NCBI GenBank assembly: GCA_024232355.1
Contig: JAAEPW010000079.1
Location: 6,605 to 70,604 of the forward strand
From: Chloroflexota bacterium
GTDB taxonomy: Bacteria > Chloroflexota > Anaerolineae > B4-G1
DNA length: 64,000 bases
Direction of reading: 5' to 3'
Position 1 is the stretch's first letter, and every line of letters begins with the position of its first letter. The notes below the pieces were generated by a model. It saw only the letters and a list, made by a program, of their open reading frames with translations. It searched no databases and was not told the DNA's origin. The position numbers and the translations under genes are program-made. This document shows positions 8,110-16,335 of the stretch, piece by piece.

Positions 8110-9724
8110 TGGCTGTCACCTGATAGATGAACAAAGAGTAACCGATTCGATCGTCAGGAGGGCGCTCGCGGAACCAGGCGTAGAGATTGTGGTTGGGAAA
8201 GACGACACCGACCAGATTGGTGATGCTGATAGCATAGATGCCGGGTTCGGGTTGTTCCAGGTTGAAAGGTGGGTCAGTAGACTCGAAAAAGCCGTGGGGG
8301 ACGCCGGGCAACAGGTCATAGTTAATGCCATACGCCTCGGGCCGCGCGCTACCGAACCAACTAAGACGCACTCGCTCGACGTTTTCCCGCTCCATCCAAT
8401 CTCGCAGCCCCTTCAAATCCTGCCCCCAGTCCACATTCGAGTCAACTAGGATACGCCAGCCGTTCTGCGGGCCGCCGCCGATGAGGTTAAAATATGCCAA
8501 AAAGTGAGGATAGATGGACAAAGTGCTGAACGCAAGCGCAACAGCGAGAGCCACAGGAACAACCGTCGGGGCACGGAGACCGCGCCCTATTTTTAAGGTC
8601 GCCAGTCGTCCGATGTGGACAGCCAAAAACGGCAGTACAGGCAAAAGATGGCGATAGCCCAGGTTCAAACGAGCGGTGATGAAAATCAGGAAAAAGGCCA
8701 AGGGGGGAACCAAGATGAACAAGTCATCGCGGGCAGGATGGCGCAACGCGACAACGATCGCGATGAGCAGGGCAGCCAAGGTTGCAAGAGGAGTCTTGAC
8801 GGCCAAAGCCACCGGAAAATAATACCACCAGCCCTCGGTGCTGACCTGTCCCAACAAATAACCAGGCCGCCCACCAGAAGCAAAGCTCAACACAGCCCGC
8901 ACGCCTTGAACGTAAGGCGCGGCTGGCACCGGGAAACGGAATCCTTCGAGCATCCCCGTCTGAAAGCCATAAGCGGCCCACACCACCAGCAATCCCAAAA
9001 AGCCAATGAATGCCACCAGTCCCACCCGACCCAACAAGCGGCGAGCACGGCTGGACCCACCGGGAAGGGCGTCCAGCAAGACCGTCAATGCCAGGAGAGG
9101 GCCAAACAACAACATTGAAAGTTTGGCCGCGAAAGCCAGTCCCATAGCCAGACCTGCCCACAAAATCCGATGAATTGACGGCCTGCGGACCACTCCCCAC
9201 AAGGCATAAGCCGCCAGGAAAGCAAAGAGGGTTCCTCCCAAGTCGGTGGTGGATAGCCGCTCGTGGGCCAGGATGTTGGGATCGAGAGCGCAAAAGGCCA
9301 TAGCCAGCAACCCACCCCACGGGCCAAAGCGGACGCTGGCCCAGCGAAAAACGAGAGCCGCCAGCACGAGTCCCATCCCAATCACCGGCAGGCGGGCCAA
9401 AAAGACGATCTGTTCGACGTTGTGATTTGTCTCCCAGAGCAACAGGTCGGCAAAGTGATACCATTCCGCCGATTCCCACCAGACCGTGTCCAGCGGTAAT
9501 TGAAGGTCGAGCAGCACGTGGGCGGGCAAGGCGCTGAGGGTATTAACCAGCGGTGGATGCTCGATACTCAAGCGAGGGTCGCCGGTGCCTAGGTACGCGG
9601 CTCCGCGGGCGATGTGGTTTTGTTCATCCATCGTCGGTGATTTTTGCACGGCGCTGGTGAGGGCCAGGCCAAATGCAAGCATCAGCAGTAGAACGGCGAA
9701 AAAATGGGGCGTGTAACGCTTCAC
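8099..9724 (-). CDS. GT-C membrane glycosyltransferase without the C-terminal beta domain (GT operon gene 8)
   Basis: A 541-aa GT39-like protein and the only member of the operon that lacks the shared C-terminal domain. The first loop reads SPTMDEQNHIARGAAYL, then IEHPPLVNTLSALP, the usual Asp-Glu and His-Pro-Pro-Leu landmarks. After the membrane part comes VDSNVDWGQDLKGLRDWM, a segment I recognise from many bacterial family-39 proteins, and a short soluble end. Translation starts at GTG (9724) with AGGA upstream. It follows the previous gene by 12 bases and overlaps the next by 11. It may supply a different activity from the tailed members, or represent the ancestral form; both are guesses. 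Confidence 0.87.
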   Translation of the reverse strand: MKRYTPHFFAVLLLMLAFGLALTSAVQKSPTMDEQNHIARGAAYLGTGDPRLSIEHPPLVNTLSALPAHVLLDLQLPLDTVWWESAEWYHFADLLLWETNHNVEQIVFLARLPVIGMGLVLAALVFRWASVRFGPWGGLLAMAFCALDPNILAHERLSTTDLGGTLFAFLAAYALWGVVRRPSIHRILWAGLAMGLAFAAKLSMLLFGPLLALTVLLDALPGGSSRARRLLGRVGLVAFIGFLGLLVVWAAYGFQTGMLEGFRFPVPAAPYVQGVRAVLSFASGGRPGYLLGQVSTEGWWYYFPVALAVKTPLATLAALLIAIVVALRHPARDDLFILVPPLAFFLIFITARLNLGYRHLLPVLPFLAVHIGRLATLKIGRGLRAPTVVPVALAVALAFSTLSIYPHFLAYFNLIGGGPQNGWRILVDSNVDWGQDLKGLRDWMERENVERVRLSWFGSARPEAYGINYDLLPGVPHGFFESTDPPFNLEQPEPGIYAISITNLVGVVFPNHNLYAWFRERPPDDRIGYSLFIYQVTANEE

Positions 9725-9736
9725 AACATTGTCCTA

Positions 9737-11809
9737 TCATTCATACGTCAAACTCAAATGCCCCAAAAGAATGTGATCATCAGCTAGGCGTTCCCCGCCC
9801 GCACTGTAGACCATCAACCGTTCCATCGTTTCAGCATCGTACATCCCCACTGTCAACTTGTATTCTCCAGGGGCTAGGTCCCCGTTCAGCAGAATCTCGT
9901 AACTATCCTCGATGGCCTCGCCCGCGCGCCAACTCGACGTGGGGCGGACACCGTGGAGCGGAATGCCATCCTGCTGCGCGACCAGTTCACCACCTTTAGA
10001 CACTATGTGGCAGAAAACCTTGTAACTCCTTTCGACCTGACCGTCCGATTCCCACAATAGCACAACAGTCAGCACATCGCCCGGCGCGAGAGTTTCGGCA
10101 CTGAGGTGCACCCTTCCCAACTGGATGTGCTCACCCAATTGATAATCCACACTGTGCTCGGGACCTCCTGCTGCCGGTTCTCCCGGTGGCACGCCATAGA
10201 TCCAGATATAGGTGATGCCGTCAAAATCTATTGACCAGAGGGGAGTAGTTTGTCGGTCGACTTCCCACATCTCACCCCACTCCTCGTAACCGAGACGGCG
10301 CACGATTTGGTTGACATAATACACTCGATAGTCAACCAGGGAATTGTCCTCAGTTTCAGTCAATCCCACGAAATTGCGTCGAAAGATCGCTGCGCTGCGT
10401 TGATGGAGCCAGGCGCTGGCGCGTTGGGCGCGGGGCAAGGTGTTGAGGTATTGTGCCGCCAGATCGAGTCCCTCGCCCTGGTCCTGAAGGGGCAAAATGT
10501 GTTGGGCAACTCTCGAACCACCCAACAGGACGTTGTGATGCGTTCCATAGTAAGGATGATAAGAAAGCACAATAGCAGCTTGGAGCACTAACACCAAGAC
10601 AATAAAAGTCGTAGGCAACCAGCGCCACTTTTGCCACCAACGTATACGAGCAATCGCCACAGCACTTTGCACCAGGCCAAGGCTCGCTATTACGTCTAAC
10701 GCTAGAAAGACAGGCAGCACGTACGATACTTGCTTCCAACTCCCCAGCCCCATTTGAGTCGTAAAGCACACGACATAGACGATCAGCCAGCCCAATATGA
10801 CACCAAAGTTATGCTTGCCCCGCCGGAATCGAGGCCAGGCAAACACCAAAGCTGCACAAGCCATCGGCAGCGTGACCAACGTCGTCTTCCAGGCAATTGT
10901 CGCCAGGTAAAACCGCATCCCAGGATCATCATGGGTAACCTGACCATCAAAAAAGACCGGATTTTGATGCACTGTCTCGACGTGAAAAAAAGTCCCATCA
11001 ATCATTTTGTACATTACGTTTAGGGGTTCAACCCACATTGCTGGCCAGAGCACGATAAAGACTATGGCCACCGCCCCACCCCAAACCAACAACGTGCGAA
11101 CGAACGCCCACAACCGCCTCTCTCCGACTTTTGAACTCGAACCGGGCGCCGCCGTCAATCTATACGCCCCCACCACCAGAGCCGTGTAGGGGATGATAAA
11201 GAGGGATGGACTTTTGGTTAGTATCGCCAGTCCCGCAAATATACCACTCCAAATCAGATCGAGCCATTTTGCTCGATAGAGATAGTTAAACAGGAACAGG
11301 ACACTCACAAACATGAACGTCGCCAGCAAAGCATTCACGTGCAGCACCCGGCTGTAGGCAATATAGAAAGGATTTAGGGCCAACAGACAACTGCCAACCA
11401 ATGCCACCTTTTGCTCAATGATGCGGTTGAGCAAAACGTAGGACAATGCGACACAGAGCGCGATGACAAAAACTAACGGGAGCACACCGGCCGTTATCGC
11501 GCCATTGATGGTACCTGGCTTGGCGGGCGCGAAACCCAATAGCTGATCAGATGACAGTCCCCGCAGCCAAGCAAAGATTTTGATGCCCGTGCCAGATAGC
11601 CACATCGTAGTCACGCCAGGGTGGTATTGCTGATACGTTCCCGCCCAATCCCGCGCCAGCAATGCATCGCCAAAATAGATGGCTCGATTATACCACTGCA
11701 TAGGCCAGGAAACCGGATAAATAGCTCGTGGGATAAAGGTCAGTAGAAATATTAGGATCGGTATACCCCAGCGCTGAAACCGTTCCGAGTATCGTAAATT
11801 TTGAATCAT
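9737..11809 (-). CDS. GT-C membrane glycosyltransferase, divergent first loop, with C-terminal beta domain (GT operon gene 7)
   Basis: A 690-aa polytopic protein with the shared C-terminal domain at about 565-690 (LGEHIQLGRV, VVLLWESDG, FCHIVSKGG, WRAGEAIEDSY, LTVGMYDAETMERL). The first loop is odd: where most relatives have Asp-Glu, this one reads PVSWPMQWYNRAIYF, so the canonical acidic pair is not at its place. The following YHPGVTTMWL is typical. Either another acidic residue takes over, or this copy has lost catalysis. The ATG at 11809 has only a weak ribosome site; it lies six bases after the upstream gene, so coupled translation is likely. Confidence 0.85.
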   Translation of the reverse strand: MIQNLRYSERFQRWGIPILIFLLTFIPRAIYPVSWPMQWYNRAIYFGDALLARDWAGTYQQYHPGVTTMWLSGTGIKIFAWLRGLSSDQLLGFAPAKPGTINGAITAGVLPLVFVIALCVALSYVLLNRIIEQKVALVGSCLLALNPFYIAYSRVLHVNALLATFMFVSVLFLFNYLYRAKWLDLIWSGIFAGLAILTKSPSLFIIPYTALVVGAYRLTAAPGSSSKVGERRLWAFVRTLLVWGGAVAIVFIVLWPAMWVEPLNVMYKMIDGTFFHVETVHQNPVFFDGQVTHDDPGMRFYLATIAWKTTLVTLPMACAALVFAWPRFRRGKHNFGVILGWLIVYVVCFTTQMGLGSWKQVSYVLPVFLALDVIASLGLVQSAVAIARIRWWQKWRWLPTTFIVLVLVLQAAIVLSYHPYYGTHHNVLLGGSRVAQHILPLQDQGEGLDLAAQYLNTLPRAQRASAWLHQRSAAIFRRNFVGLTETEDNSLVDYRVYYVNQIVRRLGYEEWGEMWEVDRQTTPLWSIDFDGITYIWIYGVPPGEPAAGGPEHSVDYQLGEHIQLGRVHLSAETLAPGDVLTVVLLWESDGQVERSYKVFCHIVSKGGELVAQQDGIPLHGVRPTSSWRAGEAIEDSYEILLNGDLAPGEYKLTVGMYDAETMERLMVYSAGGERLADDHILLGHLSLTYE

Positions 11810-11815
11810 TTATAA

Positions 11816-13813
11816 TCACGGCCCACCGATTTCAACGGTGGATAAAAGCAACCGGTCGGTGCCGGAAATGGAAAGACGCGGCCCCGTGGGAGCATTATAC
11901 AAGCCAAGTTGTGGTGTGTAAAGCCCCGCCGGCAGATCAGAAGGGAGCTGTATCACATGTTTTTGCACAATCCAATCGCCACTGCTCCATCCGCGTGAAG
12001 GGCTGCCCAATCCATCGTGTTGAGCGACGGGAATGTCAGACTCTCCCATCAGGTGCACAAAAATCCGGAGCGAGTTCGGGGGTGGTTGTTCGACACGCCA
12101 ATAGGTCAGCAAGGTCAGAGGCTTGCCAGGGACAGCGTCATGTCCCAGCCACTCGTACCCCCAAAAGGCCATATATCCGTCGAAAGATACAGGCAGCGCC
12201 ACTGGATCACCAGTGGGCAGGATCACTGTGGTCGCCAAGCGCTCCATATCGCGACGCAAGGCCGTGTCGTCGGGCAAGTGGTAACTGACAAACGACGATT
12301 GCGGGCCGGTCTCGTCTATCGCCCCCCACCCCAACAGTAGCCCCCGGAGATCAACGTCAAAAGGGACAACCTGGAGAACAAAGAGCCAGGCATCGCACCC
12401 GGCCGGGATAAGCAAGGTCTCGCGGGTGTCGCACAAACGGACGTCGTAAACGTCTCGCCGAGTCACCAATTCCAGGCCGGGACCATCCATCGAGTGTACA
12501 GACAAACCCGCGACGGTGGCGGGCGTCCCTGACACTAATTCATCCAGCTGGTGAGCCACGATGGTCAGATCCGACTGGTAATCAAAACGGACATCCTCAT
12601 TTTGAGGCCAAACAAAAAAATAATCGCGTACGGTGAGAAAAAGGCAAGGAGCAAGAAATAGAATGCAAGCTGCGAATTGCAAATTGCGAACGGCGGCTGC
12701 TGCGGTCACACCGAATTGCAACTTTTCCTTGATCCAGCGGCCTGCTTCAACGAGCGCGAGCGCGGGAAAGACAAAAACGACAACTAGACCCAAAATGTCG
12801 CGGATAGAACTGGGAGCTACAGTAGTAGCGACACTGGGTCCAAGCGCGCCAAGCAGCCAGATCAACAGGAATCCATAGCGCGGGTCGCGCCAACGCCAAA
12901 CAGCAACGAGCAGTCCAGCGTAAAAGAGCGCCGCGCTGACGGGATCGGCAAAAACGGGGCGGCCAGGAATATTCTGGCGCGGCCAGGGGTCACCGGCAAT
13001 AGTAAAGAATTTGAGGTTGGCGACAAAATTTTGCCACACGAGTGAGGGGTCTCCCTCCAGTAAGCGATTGAGTGGTTTTTGTACCTCTGCGATGCGAAAT
13101 TCAGCGCCGGGATGCGTTACCAGCCAGATCAAGAGCGGCGCGGATACGATGGTGACAATGAGGAGAAAAACGAGAATGCGGGACCAGGGGTGAGGTGATA
13201 AGTAAACGCGAATAACCGGCATCCCAAGGGACAAGTAGACAAGGAAGGTAACGAGGATAACCGGGAGGATGCGGGCAGCCATATAGGTGTAGAGGCTCAA
13301 GCCGACAAAGATTCCAGACAGTAGCCAGTTGGTCATTCTTGGTTTGGCACGCCGGTCGATGGCGCGAAAGAAAAAGTAGGCGGCGAGGGCAGCAATGAAT
13401 GGCAGACTAATGGCACGCAGGGCGACACGGGCGTAAAAAATCGGCCAGAAAGACGTCGCCAGCCAGCCACCGGTCAGCAAAGCGACAGGCGCGCCAAAGA
13501 GACGACGGATGAGCACGTAGGTGACCGCCAACCCCAGCAGCCCAAAGGCCACGGACGGGTAACGCAGTCCCAGCCAATGATCGCCAAAGAGGGCTACTGT
13601 TGCTGCCTGCGCGTACTGATACAGTGGCTCGTGACCATAGGCGGCGGTGAAATAGATAGCGTGCCGTCCGGCGAGAATGTCGCGGGCGATGAGCCAGTTG
13701 GCGACCTCGTCGTGGGCCAGACCGGGCGGCACGTCACCCAAGGCCCCGAATCGCAGCACGGCGGCCAGCAGTAGGATCAGGGTGATGGCAGATTGCTCCT
13801 GTCGTCGGGTCAC
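11816..13813 (-). CDS. GT-C membrane glycosyltransferase with C-terminal beta domain (GT operon gene 6)
   Basis: A 665-aa GT39-like protein. The first loop has PPGLAHDEVANWL with the Asp-Glu pair, then YGHEPLYQYAQA. About twelve membrane segments run to residue 430. The C-terminal domain (about 540-665) shows FWGYEWLGHD, LLTYWRVEQPP, FVHLMGES, WSSGDWI and LGLYNAPTGPRL. It starts with GTG at 13813, sharing GTGA with the stop of the gene before it. A period-7 DNA repeat (12644-12692) lies inside the coding region and encodes the hydrophobic stretch LQFAACILFLAPCLFL. Confidence 0.87.
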   Translation of the reverse strand: MTRRQEQSAITLILLLAAVLRFGALGDVPPGLAHDEVANWLIARDILAGRHAIYFTAAYGHEPLYQYAQAATVALFGDHWLGLRYPSVAFGLLGLAVTYVLIRRLFGAPVALLTGGWLATSFWPIFYARVALRAISLPFIAALAAYFFFRAIDRRAKPRMTNWLLSGIFVGLSLYTYMAARILPVILVTFLVYLSLGMPVIRVYLSPHPWSRILVFLLIVTIVSAPLLIWLVTHPGAEFRIAEVQKPLNRLLEGDPSLVWQNFVANLKFFTIAGDPWPRQNIPGRPVFADPVSAALFYAGLLVAVWRWRDPRYGFLLIWLLGALGPSVATTVAPSSIRDILGLVVVFVFPALALVEAGRWIKEKLQFGVTAAAAVRNLQFAACILFLAPCLFLTVRDYFFVWPQNEDVRFDYQSDLTIVAHQLDELVSGTPATVAGLSVHSMDGPGLELVTRRDVYDVRLCDTRETLLIPAGCDAWLFVLQVVPFDVDLRGLLLGWGAIDETGPQSSFVSYHLPDDTALRRDMERLATTVILPTGDPVALPVSFDGYMAFWGYEWLGHDAVPGKPLTLLTYWRVEQPPPNSLRIFVHLMGESDIPVAQHDGLGSPSRGWSSGDWIVQKHVIQLPSDLPAGLYTPQLGLYNAPTGPRLSISGTDRLLLSTVEIGGP
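12644..12692. repeat. Degenerate heptanucleotide array, locus 1 (inside a GT gene)
   Basis: Seven consecutive 7-base units: GCAAGGA GCAAGAA ATAGAAT, then GCAAGCT GCGAATT, then GCAAATT GCGAACG. The array is in frame and encodes part of a membrane segment. Confidence 0.65.
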
Positions 13814-16335
13814 TCGTGCGCCTCCACGCGGACGGTCTCTCCCGGCAGCACGAATCTGCCGTTGGGCAATGGTTGACCGTCCCCGTCCATCACCGGCAAT
13901 CGTTCCATCGTCGCTGGATCGTAAATTCCGATGGCCACGCCATAATCACCTGCCATCGCCGGACTCGAGGGAATTGGGATTGGGTCAGCTATGATCTCGC
14001 CAGGCCACCAGAACGTGGTGGGAAAAGTGTTCCGGCGCGGCATAGCATCGTCCTGCACCACGGGAACGCCGGTAGCCGGATCAAATACGTGGACAAATAT
14101 TTTGTAATTCACCTCCATTCGGCGTTCCGCCCGCCAGTGGAGGGTGAGGGTTAGTTGATTTTTATCGTGGTGCAGTTGATAACCCAGCAAGCGCACGTTG
14201 TCGCCAAAGAGTCCGTTCGCACCGACGGCGTCCGGTGGAACATCGAATGTGCAAGTGTGGTCCACATGCACTTGTCCGACGATGGCCGGCTGGCCCTGGA
14301 TCACACCTGTGGCTGGGTCCACCAGTGCCAGTTGGATGGCATAGTCACCGGCGGTCAGTGACGGTTTGGCGCGTAGTTCATAGTAGCCCCAAGTCATTCC
14401 ATCAACGGACCCACCGGGGAAGATTTCGGTCTGGATGGTTACACCTTTGCTCGACACCAGCGCCAGTTCTACGTCCAAGTCCTGATCAGGAGCTGCTACA
14501 ATGCCCCATCCGATGTCCATCGCCAGCACGCGGCCAGGGCTCAGGCACCCGGTAGAGGCAACAGTGCGAATGACGCCGGTACCGGGGAGCAACTCGGCTG
14601 CCAACGTCAAGTCCGGCATGGTAGAGTAAACGACGATCTGTTCATCCTCGAAATAAGGTGCGGCCATCAAGTAGCGCTGCCAACGGGCTAGCCGGTCATC
14701 ATCCACTAACGTTTTATGCAAGATGATGTAGCGCACGCCATCCTCAGCCAGGGCCGCCAACTGGATGCTCACGTCGCTGAATTCGGGCAGCATTTCGTTG
14801 AACTGTCGCAGGCCGCGCAGCCACGGGTGGCCATCCAGGTAAGCATACGTCCCGTCAGAAAAGCGGGCCGTCTTGCCTTGCAGGATTGGGCGATGATGGA
14901 TGGCCTGAGCAGCCATGTAGCGTTTGGATTGCTGCGAGTTGATGGGTAGGTTGAGGATGGCAAAATCGCCTGGCTCGGCAGCCACTTGGGCGTAGAAAGG
15001 CGACGACTGGGGCAATTGAAGGGGAACAGGCACGATCAGATATTCGAACAGAATCACGCCCGCTAACAAACACGGGACGACGACGTTGGCCCACTTGCTG
15101 CGCCGCTGGACAGAGGCCAATACAGCGCGACCGCCATAGGCCGCCAGCACGGCCAGCGGCAGTGCCAGGAACATGTTAAAGCGGTCGGGAAAACGGAGCC
15201 ACCGCACCACGGGAAGCAAGTTTGTCAACCGGTAGGGCATCGGGATGGTGGGGTAAAGCTGGCCATTGACACGCAGCACCGGCCCTAATGCGAGCAGGAA
15301 CAGCGCAAGGGCCATCGTCAGCCAGGGGAGAACGGCCCGCCGCGCCTTGTACACCCCCAACAACGCCAGCGCCAGCGCCGCCACGCCGATGTAGGCGGGG
15401 AAGCGGCGTCCCTGGCTGCGGTCGGCGTAGTAACGGGCGTAGGCTGATGCCGATTGGTGAAAACCACCAATCGGTGCCAGAGGAGCAAACATCAAATGAG
15501 AAGGGCTGGGGGTCAAGTAGGCGAGCAGGTCGGCCTGCATAGAAGATTCGTCCCCCGCTACCAATAGGTCTGTAGGCGTGGCGCGTTGTTGACGCATCAG
15601 AAGCAGGATCGGCGGGGTCAGGGCGACAGCCGCAACAACGCCCGCCAGCAGGAGAGCCAGCACGCCGCGTCGCCAGAGGATGCGACGGCTCAACGCAATC
15701 CAGGCCAGGTAAACGCCGCCGACGATGGCAGCCGGGATGAGTTGTTGCCAACGGGTATAGCCGACGAGGGAAAAGAACACGCCCGCCAGCACCCCATCCC
15801 GCCAATGCCCGCGCCGCGCGGCCCGGTGCAGAAAGAGCAAAAAGAGGGGTATCCACTGCGTACTGATGAGGTTGGGATGGTCGAGTTGGCCCAGGCGAAA
15901 GGGCCAGCATTGGTAGATCAGCCCGGCCAAGAAAGCGGCGCGCTTGTCGCCGGTCAGTTCGTAGGTCAGCAAAAATGCTGCCAGGCCGCACAGGGCGAGA
16001 TTGGCGAGAAAAGGCACGTTGTACGCCGCCAATCCACCTATCAGTGGGTTCAGGATGAGCCCGGCAACGACGTTCAGCCAGGCAAAGTTGTGGTATGCCA
16101 GGCCCAGGCCCTGGGGATAGAAAAGATGCGCGGTGTAAAAAGGCGACTGACCCGTGCTCAACGCCTGTCGCACCCACCAACCGTTCCAATAGTGGACCAG
16201 AGTATCGGTGGTGTGGCCGGGCAAGTGAGTGGCGAGCCGAGCCGCCAGCGGCCACGTCATTGCGATGGCCGTGCCAACGTAAGCCAATAGGGCGACTATG
16301 CCCCATCGCTTGCCGAGGGTCGGGTGTTCATTCAT
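13810..16335 (-). CDS. Large GT-C/YfhO-like membrane protein with two C-terminal beta domains (GT operon gene 5)
   Basis: An 841-aa protein and the longest of the operon. Its membrane half differs from the PMT-like members: the first loop reads PGHTTDTLVHYWNGWWV, with Asp followed by Thr rather than Glu, closer to YfhO-type GT-C proteins. Two copies of the shared beta domain follow. The first is degenerate (about 590-705: LSPGRVLAMDIGW, AGDYAIQLALVDPATG). The second is typical (about 715-841: VRLLGYQLHHD, LTLHWRAER, FVHVFDPATG, WWPGEIIADP, IGIYDPATMERLP). I start at ATG 16335, which has GGGTGG six bases upstream, rather than the TTG at 16341. It overlaps the previous gene by eight bases. Confidence 0.82.
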   Translation of the reverse strand: MNEHPTLGKRWGIVALLAYVGTAIAMTWPLAARLATHLPGHTTDTLVHYWNGWWVRQALSTGQSPFYTAHLFYPQGLGLAYHNFAWLNVVAGLILNPLIGGLAAYNVPFLANLALCGLAAFLLTYELTGDKRAAFLAGLIYQCWPFRLGQLDHPNLISTQWIPLFLLFLHRAARRGHWRDGVLAGVFFSLVGYTRWQQLIPAAIVGGVYLAWIALSRRILWRRGVLALLLAGVVAAVALTPPILLLMRQQRATPTDLLVAGDESSMQADLLAYLTPSPSHLMFAPLAPIGGFHQSASAYARYYADRSQGRRFPAYIGVAALALALLGVYKARRAVLPWLTMALALFLLALGPVLRVNGQLYPTIPMPYRLTNLLPVVRWLRFPDRFNMFLALPLAVLAAYGGRAVLASVQRRSKWANVVVPCLLAGVILFEYLIVPVPLQLPQSSPFYAQVAAEPGDFAILNLPINSQQSKRYMAAQAIHHRPILQGKTARFSDGTYAYLDGHPWLRGLRQFNEMLPEFSDVSIQLAALAEDGVRYIILHKTLVDDDRLARWQRYLMAAPYFEDEQIVVYSTMPDLTLAAELLPGTGVIRTVASTGCLSPGRVLAMDIGWGIVAAPDQDLDVELALVSSKGVTIQTEIFPGGSVDGMTWGYYELRAKPSLTAGDYAIQLALVDPATGVIQGQPAIVGQVHVDHTCTFDVPPDAVGANGLFGDNVRLLGYQLHHDKNQLTLTLHWRAERRMEVNYKIFVHVFDPATGVPVVQDDAMPRRNTFPTTFWWPGEIIADPIPIPSSPAMAGDYGVAIGIYDPATMERLPVMDGDGQPLPNGRFVLPGETVRVEAHE

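Noticed and set aside
7288..8130. 280-codon plus-strand frame opposite GT operon gene 9
   Set aside because: Antisense to a clear glycosyltransferase; very rich in Gln, Lys and Arg with no domain; a shadow of the hydrophobic codons on the other strand.
15176..16306. Long open frame (376 codons) on the minus strand inside GT operon gene 5
   Set aside because: It overlaps a well-supported membrane protein in another frame, has a Pro/Arg/Gly-rich composition typical of shadow frames in GC-rich DNA, and no motif.
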